Positions 26,601-42,000 of a stretch of DNA of 64,000 bases are shown here, one piece after another (positions within the stretch are counted from its first letter, which is position 1; each line of letters begins with the position of its first letter). The notes beneath the pieces were generated by a model. The model was not told the origin of the DNA and ran no database searches. It was given only the letters and a program-made list of their open reading frames with translations. The stretch is from the NCBI GenBank assembly GCA_013076295.1, contig RQOL01000772.1:806001-870000 (forward strand). The letters run 5' to 3'. The stretch comes from Sanderia malayensis. Lineage: Eukaryota; Cnidaria; Scyphozoa; Semaeostomeae; Pelagiidae. The position numbers and the translations under genes are program-made.

Positions 26601-26630
26601 GGTTGATGATCGATACCAATGAGTAAAAGG

Positions 26631-26697
26631 CATAGAGATAGGATATAAGATAAGATAAGATAAGATAAGATAAGATATCTTATATCCTATCTCTATG
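26631..26697. mobile_element. 67-bp palindromic mini-insertion inside the MULE left TIR
   Basis: The insert starts CATAGAGATAGGATATAAG and ends with the inverse of that word, so it folds into one hairpin. The centre is a run of ATAAG units. It is flanked by an 8-bp duplication GTAAAAGG (26623-26630 and 26698-26705). The word is single in the right TIR apart from one base change, which shows it interrupted the left TIR. Confidence 0.8.
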
Positions 26698-26969
26698 GTA
26701 AAAGGACGCTTGCCGAGAATTTTTAACTAAGTACTCGGGAAATGATTATCGGTAGACCCGAAGTAGGCGTGAATACGAAGAGTCCAAACCGAAAATAATC
26801 ATCGTTGTTGTTGCTTTTTGGCGGGAAACTTAATTCCGGTTATTTTGTCTTGTGTGTTGCTTGCTTTTGCAAATGTGCATGTTTGTAGATACATATGAAT
26901 AACTATCTAATTTTGTAGCATTTAAAATCAGTAATCAGTAAGATAGCTTGCGAAGACTCTATGATATGG

Positions 26970-27134
26970 CACTGGCGTAGCTGCGATTTGGCGGCGAAGG
27001 AGCGAAACCAGGACAAATTCCGACAAACGTAAAATTTGCGTTGTAAATTTTCCGACAAATTTTCCGACAAGCAGCTGGAAACGTTTGGTGGAGGGGCAGC
27101 TGCCCCCCCTGCCCCCCCTATAGCTACGCCACTG
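26970..27134. mobile_element. 165-bp hAT-like MITE nested in the MULE
   Basis: Ends CACTGGCGTAGCTGC and, read from the right, CAGTGGCGTAGCTATAG form short inverted repeats. A perfect 8-bp duplication TGATATGG flanks it (26962-26969 and 27135-27142). CAGTGGCGTA-type termini with 8-bp duplications are typical of hAT MITEs. It lies about 70 bp upstream of the transposase start codon. Confidence 0.85.
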
Positions 27135-27203
27135 TGATATGGGAGCAGAAATGTAAATTGTTATGACAAGCTGTGATAAGTTATAGCTCTATGCCTTTCG
27201 TAA

Positions 27204-30200
27204 ATGGACGAGGTTTACGCTGAAGAAAGTGAATTCGCGGACAATGCGTCACAAATTGGCAGCATTCAAGACAAAGAATCTAATGATGGTTAGTAATCTA
27301 ACGCTTACTTATAAAAAGCGATACCAGAACAGGGGTAGGTGTGGGGTGGGGGCTAGCAAAGTTCTTGTATATCACTCGTTGGCTCACACACAGCTAATAA
27401 TTTATGATTCACATTATATCAATTACAGTGCACTATACAAATACAATCCAAGAGGCACTGGAGATAATAAGAAAGCATGAACTTCAGCACACGCTGCGTT
27501 ATTCGTGCTATCAATCTACAAAAGACTTTGGAAACACAGGTAAGACTCCCTATTCTCAGTAATTTTCTTGCCATTTCTAGCTGTATTTCTTTTTCATGAA
27601 CAACAAGCTGATTTCATGCACCCTAGATTTCCGAGGCTCAAGGCACAAAGTGCATTGGAACAATAGCCAGACTCAATATAATGGTGTCCCGTTCTTTATA
27701 CTGGGAAGTAAGTATTTACAATGTCAGCATGGAAAGGATTATCAGGCTGCGAAGAAACAAAGCAGAAAAAATAAGAAAGTCAAGGATCAGGTAAGCTTAT
27801 GCCAAACTATCAGAAACTGTAAATGCTGATCACATGTACAAAAAGGGGCAGTGCAATTTGCGTCTCCTCACTTCTTTGATCACATGAACTTTGCGTTCCT
27901 TCGATATGATTGGAGGATAGCTATTTAGCCCCTGACGTATCGCTTTTGACGTTAATTCACTTCAATGTAGTGAGATTTAAAGTAATTCCGTTGATTCACT
28001 TTAAAGCAATGTAATTTAAAAGCAAGTTTGCTCACAGTTGGAAATCAATAATTAACTCAGAATCGTTTTTATCCACAGGGTAATGACCATTGCTATCGAC
28101 GAAAGTACACGCTTGTACAAGACACCAAAAAGTTTGGATGTCCAGCTAAAATAATTCTGCAAGAAATCCTGCAATTTCCACAGTATAAGGTAATATTACA
28201 ACAAACCATTTAGGAGATAGTGTTGGAGAAGCTCCAAACATGAGCTATGGGTCATTGAAGCTCTTACCTTTTTGTTACAGATCAATGATAACACAGAAAG
28301 AAGGCGCAAATCTGCGTCAAATAAAATAAAAGTCGCAATTGAATCGCAAACATGTATTGAAACAGTGCGAAAATTTGTCGTCAACATTCTCAATAGCGAA
28401 ACTCATGCCAATCATCCAATAGGAGCTGTAAGTATGATTGAAATTATACCAATGACATCCCAAGTGCTTTTCATGCTACTTTTGTGACTTACAATATTGT
28501 AAGAAAATGCAATTTGTTGATTTATTTCATTAGGTGGCCGGTATCTCCCAAGAAATTGATGAGCGTTTAGCGGAAAAGATTGACAAGCTTGTACGCGAGG
28601 GTGTCTCCAGGGTAAACGAAATGAAAAGGCACTTGAAGATTTTTGTGAAAACATCCCTATTCAGTGAAGATGAAATGCCCGATGCATCGAATAGAAGATT
28701 CTTTCCTCGCGACAAAGTAATCAGAAACCATATGGTTGTAACGACAAGAAAACTTCGTCATTCAATGGTAGACCAAGAATATTTGCAAGAAAAGGTAACT
28801 GAGTGGAAAGAATCTGGCACCGATGTAAAGATATTTTTCCGCCCAAGATCTGCAAATCATTCAGACGCTGACATCAAACAAGATGAAAGTGATGGTGGAG
28901 ATGGTTATGATTCTGATGAGTCAGTCGACGTCGAATGCAGAGGAAATCATCGTAATCAGCTGCTGTTTATTTATCAAAATAGTTGGCAAAAGAGATTATT
29001 AAATCGCTATGGAAATGAGCTTGCAATGCTGGATGCAACATACCGTACAACACGATACTCTCTGCCGTTATTCTTTCTTGTCGTGCGCACCAATGTAGAT
29101 TACCAAGTTGTTGGTACATTTGTTTGCGAGAGTGAAACAACAGAGAGTATCCAAGAAGCACTTGAAATTATAAAGAAATGGAATCCAGAGTTTAAGCCGA
29201 AGCATTTCATGACAGATTACTCCAATGAGGAAATTACAGCTATAGAAAATGTCTTTCCTGGTAATTTTATTATTACTGATATTACTGCAGTTAGTATGCC
29301 CAGCTTTTTGACATGTTATTAAAAAAATTTTTGCTTTTTAATTAGGTTGCTTTACACTACTGTGTGACTTTCACCGAGAACAAGCCTGGGATCGCTGGCT
29401 TCGAAAAACAGCAAATGGCTGTTCACAGATACGCACCGATGTATTAGACATGTTGAGACGCATCGCCCGGTCGCAGACAGATGAAGGATGTACGCTTGCA
29501 GAAAAAGATTTGAAAGCATCGCCGATTTGGAAAAAGCGAGAGTATGGAAAATTAGTACAATATGTCGAGACGTACTGGCTTCCAATAAAAAAGGTATGCG
29601 CATCTTCGTTAGTAGTTCACGTGCTTACTAACGGTACAGCCAAACTAGGCAACATTGTTGGGCTACTTCTGCTACTTAATGCTGTGCTAATTAGCTAACA
29701 CATGTCGACCAGTTTGCGACTTTCAAATCTATGATTGACCAAGCGAATTCGTTTTACAGAGATGGGTTCAGGCATATCGACAAGATCGGATTTTGGTCAA
29801 TTGCAACACAAATAATGGTACTGAGAGACAAAATGAGGCTTTAAAATACCAGTATCTGGAGAGAAATACAAAAAGATCTTTGACCAGAATGCTGATGACA
29901 CTGATAGACCAGTTTTTTCCTGATAAGTATGACCGGTAAGTGCGTTAAACGTCACAATGCAGATAACAAAAGTTAGCTTTGATTTTAAAGTGTTACCAAT
30001 TGGTCAATTTATATTTATACTACAGATACTGTGAAGCAAATATGAAGCAAAGCTCATCTTATCGATTACATGCACAAAGTGTACCTGAAATGATCCGAAG
30101 CTGCCCAAAGGATTTCATAAAGCATTGGCTGGAGAAGAAAGATCTGTCTGACAGTATTCCCAGTTCACACGTTGCAATGACTGGTTATGGCAAATTCACA

Positions 30201-31956
30201 GTCCAAAGTCTTTCAAGAAATACTCTTTGCCAAGACTATGAAGTCTTCTTTGGTAACGAGAAAATGTTACCAAGTTGCTCATGCTACGATTGGAAAAAGT
30301 CCCCTTTCCTTTGCAAGCATTTCTTTGCAATATTTCGAGTATTCCCTGTCTGGTCATGGAATGCATTGTCGCCAATTTATAGAGAATCCCCATTCTTCCG
30401 GCTAGATGAATTGTTTGGTTGTGACAGTGCTGAAAAAGACAGAAAGATAGAGCTTGAAACAGAATCAAGTGTTGAAAAATCTGTTGAAATATCTGCAATA
30501 GAGTTAAATAATGAAGTGGGCTTCAACATTTTGGATGGATCCATCCATGAGCCTAACATAGATCAACCAATTGATCAACTACAAGAACGCATACCTCCCA
30601 ACTGTGGAGTGCTTGTTAGGGAGACAATAAGTGAAATCCGTTCCTTAACATTTTTACTTGAGAGCCAACCAGAAACATTGTTCAAACTGCATAGTGATCT
30701 TGAACAGTTGAAAGAACAGTTGTATGCTGTGTGTCCTAAAGAGAAAGGATTGCCATTACTTCCCTGCACTGCTAATTCAACAATGAAAAATTTGTCAAAA
30801 AGAAAATTGCTGTCTCTACCCTCTAGAAAGCAAAAATGGAAGTATGTTTCAAGAGTTGGTGAGAAACGTGACAAAATTGAAGCTGCAAAAACAGTTGAAG
30901 TTAAAAGCAAGAAAGATTACCCAGTAGATGAGACAATTGTTCCAAATTTCATTGATGGTAGTGAGAGCTCTGAAATAATTCATGCAGATGCAGATGTAAT
31001 AGTTGAAGATAATGACACTGACACTGACATCACAGACATTCATGGCCCAGCACCAGCTGTGGAGTCTTGTTCTGTATATGGTAGCAGGGACATTGAAGCA
31101 TGCTCTATCAGATCAACCCTAACAAAGAAAGATTTGAAGATTTTTGAGAAAAATGAAATGCTCAATGATAACATAATAAATGTATTCCAAAGGATGATGG
31201 CAAAGGAATTCAATTATCCAGCAGGATTGCAAGACTCAGTTCTGGGACAAAAGCTGAAGTTCAAGCCATTGGTAGACATTCCATTTGTTCAAATCTTGCA
31301 CGATGGAAATCTCCATTGGATAGCTATAAGTACATACGGTTGTGCTGATAATGAAATATTGTACATGGACAGCTCATTTCATGGATCAATAACAAAAAAA
31401 ATAAAACAGCAAATCTGCAATATTCTCATGTGCAGAAAAAACAAGATAAAAGTAAAGGTTTTACCAGTTCAACAGCAAGCAAACAATGTTGATTGTGGAG
31501 TTTATGCCATTGGATTCATAAGTACCATACTGTATGGAACATTGGATATTCATGCAATTAACTATGATGGATCAAAGATGAGATCACATCTGCTGCGCAT
31601 TCTCATGCAAAACAAATTTGAACCATTTCCTGAGACACCACATAAAACAAGAAAATGCCCTGAAAAACTCATTGAAATCGATGTATTTTGTAGCTGTCGT
31701 CAAATTTGGCTAAAATCAGATGATAAAGTGTTTGCAAGGTTAGCTATGTCAATTTGTTAAGGTTTAGATTTAACAATTAAATAATAACATTCATTACATT
31801 TTTTAAGCATTTGCTGTTTTTTCTAGGCAAATGGCAGAGTGCAATCAATGTCAGAATTGGTTTCACAGGATGTGTGAGAGAATACCAGGTCAGGTATTCC
31901 ATGACACAGATGTTGAATGGAAATGCTCCCACTGTCAGAATAAACCTAATAACTAG
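27204..31956 (+). CDS. MULE transposase fused to CARF-like, SWIM, Ulp1-protease and PHD modules
   Basis: Ten exons: 27204-27288, 27429-27539, 27627-27790, 28079-28189, 28281-28427, 28534-29260, 29346-29593, 29760-29935, 30026-31738, 31827-31956. All junctions are GT-AG, phases agree, and the product is 1203 residues with no internal stop. Residues about 66-157 resemble the CARF/ALS2CR8 domain (GVPFFILGSKYLQCQHGKD, then TKKFGCPAKIILQEI and FPQYK). The MULE core has D373 (LDATY), D434 (MTDYSNEE), C455 and H458 (CDFHREQAWDRW) and E553 (TNNGTERQNEALK). A SWIM finger follows (C674, C676, C686, H688; CSCYDWKKSPFLCKHF). A C48/Ulp1-type protease has H1020 (LHWIA), D1038 (YMDSS), Q1073 or a neighbour, and C1080 (VDCGVYAIGF). 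A PHD finger closes the protein (C1145, C1147, C1166, C1169, H1174, C1177, C1194, C1197). Predicted roles are transposition, removal of a SUMO-like modifier, and histone-tail reading. Family assignments are by motif only. A short upstream ORF at 27191 overlaps the start. Confidence 0.9.
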
Positions 31957-32341
31957 TATATTAAATAAGCAAGTAGGGCATTCCTGCTGAAGTCTGCAGG
32001 TTAAAAACCTCCCAGCGACCAGTGTGCTCTGCTGGGTAAGTTTGCTCAGGCGTTACTGTTACTTTTTATCAAATTGCGTTAAATGCACTAACTTTTTTTC
32101 GTGTTACATATTTTACATTTCACGTTGGCAAGAATCAATAAAAAGTAACCATTGTGTAGCTTTGTAACTTTAACTCTTTAGGCCGGTCATATCCTGTCCA
32201 TTTAGTCGTGATGTTATTGTATTGTCGTTCGGCCGGCGGAGGCACACTACCAAATACCGAATGCTCGAAATTTAACGACAAAACTCGGACATAACATTTT
32301 TCGGTGAGGGTCCTTTTGCTCATTGGTATCGATCATCAACC

Positions 32342-32350
32342 TTGGGGACA
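32342..32350. repeat. Target-site duplication of the MULE, right copy
   Basis: Exact second copy of TTGGGGACA, abutting the right TIR. Confidence 0.92.
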
Positions 32351-33725
32351 AAAGCCGTTGGAACGGAACACTTTGTTGAGCCCATTTCTAATCAGTGTTT
32401 CCATTCATCTGCAAACTTCCTTTTCTGTGGGTTTTATTCAACCCCCTTCCCTATTGTAGACTTCGGGTGGGGCAAGTAAAAATTAGAAAAGCCGACACGC
32501 CAAAATAATTTTGGCGTGTCGGTTCTCCTTTAATGAAGTTTATAAGGTGCTTGGAGGAGCTACAAGATCTCCCAAAGCAAACAAAAAAAACTAATATTTC
32601 TGTATCTTTTGTACTTCATTCCTATAATATACACAACATAAAATACACTTCAAAACTTAATAATTCACCAATAACACCCAATCTTACCCATGCGTGTATT
32701 AATTTATAAAAATGAAAAGACTTTGCTGTAAAACAAAGCAAATAATACATAGTCCCCAAGCTACCCAAAAATAAAGAAATTGTCCTGTTAACATACGAAT
32801 TTAATAATCAATTCTAATCTTACATGTTCCAAAGCATGTACACCTAGGGCGGCCTGTTTATATGAGAAAAATATTTCATCTGGCAGACCATAGTCATAAG
32901 AGAATCATAAGAGTTAGTTTTCTCTAATGACTATTGACTATGGCCAGCCCCGGGTCTGGCCATAGTCATAAAAGAAATTAAATATCTGGCACTGTTTAGA
33001 TGGGATTTTTACTTCACCTGCTAGCTCCGTTGCTGAGCGGCGAAGTGAAATCAAATGCATGCACGCAACAAGAAACTTTACTCAACACTACCAGTCGTTT
33101 ATACAGATAAATTTTACCACATCCCAGGTGAGATTCCACCTCTTGTGAAGTGAAATGTCACCATACCGGTGGTATGGTGGTAATTATTGGCGTTTTAATT
33201 ACTCCACTTCACTAATATTTTTTGCAAATTTTTGAAGGCACTTCTTTGCAGTTTTCTTTTGTTATTACAATAAAACAATCTGATATAGTTTAAATTATGG
33301 TTTCACTTGAAAATCTATAAAATTTGAGTATGTTTCTGCTAAAGAAACTTGCAATTGAAACCCGTTTGGTGTTTATATATTGCTATGTAATTTTTTTGCC
33401 CATGCCTTCGACCACTTCTAGACGCCATTTTGCATGGGGTGGTGCGTAACCTTTGCTCGCAAAATGGCGAAGCAGAAACAGTAGCCCTGCTATTGAATGG
33501 TTGTTGAAAGTCTTCTTTTAAAGATAAAAATGCCAAATAATTAATATACCATTTTAGAACATTTTGAAGTATTTTTCTTTGGTGGGTAGTTACTCAAATA
33601 TACCTCCAACTTATGATTTACAACGGCAGCTTATGTACATAGCAATTAACAGAATTTTATATTCAACCAATTCAACATATTTTCATACGCTGCACCAATT
33701 TTAAATTGATCGATCGTTGGATGAA
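32351..33725. other. Intergenic DNA with a perfect hairpin and other inverted repeats
   Basis: About 1.4 kb between the MULE and the 3' end of the Doc2/rabphilin-like gene. It contains a perfect hairpin at 32492-32522. A second inverted pair around the word GACTATGGCCAG lies near 32885-32975, and a short palindrome ACCATACCGGTGGTATGG near 33162-33179. I see no coding exon. Confidence 0.45.
32492..32522. repeat. Perfect 15-bp stem, 1-base loop hairpin
   Basis: CCGACACGCCAAAAT is followed by one base and then by its exact reverse complement. It lies in non-coding DNA 150 bp past the MULE. It could be a remnant of a small inverted-repeat element; I see no duplicated flanks. Confidence 0.7.
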
Positions 33726-38986
<5,261 letters not shown>

Positions 38987-39086
38987 NNNNNNNNNNNNNN
39001 NNNNNNNNNNNNNNNNNNNNNNNNNNNNNNNNNNNNNNNNNNNNNNNNNNNNNNNNNNNNNNNNNNNNNNNNNNNNNNNNNNNNNN
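38987..39086. other. Assembly gap of 100 N
   Basis: Exactly 100 N, which usually marks a scaffold join of unknown size. It removes the 5' end of the Doc2/rabphilin-like gene and the 3' end of SRRM2. Any ORF reading across it is an artefact. Confidence 0.97.
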
Positions 39087-42000
39087 TCAGATTCAGATTC
39101 AGATTCTTCACTGCTCGTTTCTCGTTTTCTTCTTCGTCTATGCTCTTCTTCTCTGCTCTGTTTTACTTTCCTCTTGGACTCATCCTTAGACCTATCAATA
39201 TTGCGACCAGCAAACTTCTTCTTCCGATCCCTATCCTCAGTTGATGATTCTGAATCTGACGAAGAACTGTCATCTGATGAAGTTGAGGCACTCTTCGACT
39301 CTTTGCGTGTGCTTCTCCTCTTCGAGTTTCGTTCAGCAGCAAGTTTATCACTGCGAATGAACAACCAAAAATTAAGAAAGCGCAGATAAAAATATCCAAC
39401 AAAATTAAAAATAGTATATTATTTAAAGAAATTTACCTCTTTTTCTTATTTTCCACTTCTCTAGCTTTCTTTAATGATTTCCTGTCTTCTTCACTTTCAC
39501 TTGAGGATTCTTCAACTTCTTTTTTGCTTCGTCTTGATTTCTCATGCGACTTTTTCATATTCTTCATGCGTCTATCCTCTCCACTACTGCCATTACTTCC
39601 TGACTCTCTCCTCTTGTCATCGTCAGAATCACTTTCTGACGATGAACTGCTACTTTTCTGTTGCCTTCTTTCCATTTTAGCTTTGGTCTTCTTCTTTTCT
39701 CTTCTTCTCGATATTCCTTTACTCTTCCTCGCAACCTCAACTGACGGTGACTTCATCTTCCTTTCCATCCCTTCAGCTTCTTCCAAGCTGTTGTCTTCTC
39801 CATGTCCAGCAGCTTTCTTCACATCCGACCTATGAAGATGTTTATCTTTCTTCATTCTAGGCCTCCTTTCTTTCTCAACCCCTTCTTCCTCATCTTCCAC
39901 GTAGTGCGCTCTAGCATCATGCAATTTCTCCTCGGAATCACGACTTAAACGTTGCTGCTTCTCTCTTTCGTGCATTGAATTTTCACTCTTGTTCCAGTTT
40001 TCATTCTCAACAACATGAAGATAATCATCGACCACAGCTTTTTCCTTCTTCTTAAAGTCGTCATCATCATCACGATCGTACTGACTTCGATCTTCATTTT
40101 CATCCGTCACCTTCTTCATTTTAAAACTAGCGACTCCTCTTCCAGATTCACTTTGTTCCTTATCTGACTCTTCCACATCCATATCTTCAACCTGAAGCGT
40201 ATCTCTGAATTGTTCGGCAGTTTGATTCCTATCAAATGATCTATTCATAATCTGAAATCCTTCAGAAGCAACAACTTTTTTATCACTTCTTCCTTCTTCA
40301 TCCGCATATCTTCCTTCTGATACCTCTTCCTCTTTCATCACATCTTCATTTCTTCTCTTACCCTTCTTTCGAATCTCATTCTCCTTCTCCTGTCTATACG
40401 ATGACATATTCAGCACTTCTTCATTTTGCTCATCTTCATGTTTCAAATATTCTTCAGACTTCTCTTCCCCGTGCCTATCTCTACTTCTTCTGCGAACATG
40501 ACTCTGTATTTCATCATCAGAGCTGCCTGTCAGCTCTCCCGATTCCTTTTCGCTGTCTCTCCTTCTCTCCATTTTCTCTTCTCTCTTTCTCTCCTTATCT
40601 TTAATCGGTCTTGAGAAAGCGTCCAATCCATTCTTATCCTCACCCTCCCTTTCACGAAGCCTGTCCTTGCTCCTTCTTCCTTTCGACCTCTCCCTGCTAT
40701 CACCACCATAATCATCATCAGAATAACGACGCTGGTCATCTTCAAGGCGTCTTTTGTCCATCTCCTTTCTTCTTCTTTCTTCCCTTGAAATTCTTCTTTC
40801 CCTGGATCTCTCTCTGCTTCCTCTTCGATCTTTGGTACGATAATAATCACCATCATCATCTCGATCTCTGCCTTTATCAGGCCTCTTAAAACCATACACA
40901 TTATCATCATCATCTTGGTCATTACCTGGCTTCTCATCTCTATCTTTATGCTTTTCATCTTTACCTGCACCAGCGCTGTATTCTGCATGACCTTTGTCCC
41001 TCACCCTTGACCTATCATCTCCATCGTTGTGCCCATCCTTCCTGCTTCTCCTCATCCTCCTTCGCTCTTCTCTTTCAGCTGAGATGTCTCTCAACAAACG
41101 CCTTTCCCTATCATAATCATCCCTCTCCAATGATCTATCCCGTGGCGAATAGACCTTCCTAGATCGAGACTTCTTCTCAGTAGACCTCCCCCCTCTTCCA
41201 CCTTCTCCATCATCATCTTCAACAGACCTTCCTCTTTGCCTGTCTCGTCTTTCATAATAATCTCTGCTTTCATACTCATGCTTTCTGCTAGATCGTCTTC
41301 TCTCTTCTTCCGCCCCTTCTCTATCCCTGCTTCTGCGCCTTCCTCTACTATCACCAACGTGATCTTCTTCGTTCAAGCCATCTTCGCTTCTTCTTCTTCT
41401 GCTTTCCTTCTCATGGTACTGCCTATCTCTATCATCCTTACCAGAAGACTTTCTTGTTCTTCTGTCATCACTAACGAAACAAAAAGAAACATATATTTAA
41501 CCATAACAAATAACATTCTCATGCAAAACAATGACAGTCAAAATCATAACAAAAACCCCATCACAATACACATTTTTTTATAAGAATGCCTTAACTTATG
41601 CTAAGCCTTGATCCTTTTCATTGTTATTTTTAAATTTCTATTACTTTTGGCAATTTTGAGCCTCAATATTCTTATAGACTATATTCTTATAAAAACGTGC
41701 GTACAAAGGAATGATTAATTACTTCAGAGTGGGTACATTGCCCAGTAAAACATCTCCAACAATGACATGATACTCTTACATGTTCAACAGCACTCACCTT
41801 CGCCTGCCATTCTTGTAATCAACATCTGAATCCGAGCTGCCATACCCTTCAACCAGTGCCGCGTGCTTTCCAGTCATCTCTGTTTCCTCCTCCGCATCAT
41901 CCTGCCTGTCGTCAGATCTCTCACGCCGGCGGCTACAAAACAAAAACAATCATAAAAGGACACAAATAACTATGCACTAACATCAAAGCAAGTTTTACAT

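Larger units (their letters stand above)
26601..32341 (+). mobile_element. Complete Mutator-like (MULE) DNA transposon encoding CARF-like, MULE, SWIM, Ulp1 and PHD modules
   Basis: A 5741-bp element. The first 30 bases (26601-26630, beginning GGTTGATGATCGATACCAAT) and the last 30 read in reverse (32341-32312) match at 29 of 30 positions. If the 67-bp nested insertion at 26631-26697 and its duplicated target are removed, weaker similarity continues for about 15 more bases. The element is flanked by a perfect 9-bp duplication, TTGGGGACA, at 26592-26600 and 32342-32350; 9-bp duplications are usual for Mutator-like elements. It contains one intact gene, 27204-31956, in the element's plus orientation. 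Two smaller elements are nested between the left end and the gene. The insertion lies 145 bp upstream of the TBL2 start codon, with the two genes divergent. Confidence 0.93.

Noticed and set aside
39474..40614. Several plus-strand ORFs opposite the large SRRM2 exon
   Set aside because: They are antisense shadows of low-complexity Arg/Ser/Glu codons, with no domain and no splice support.
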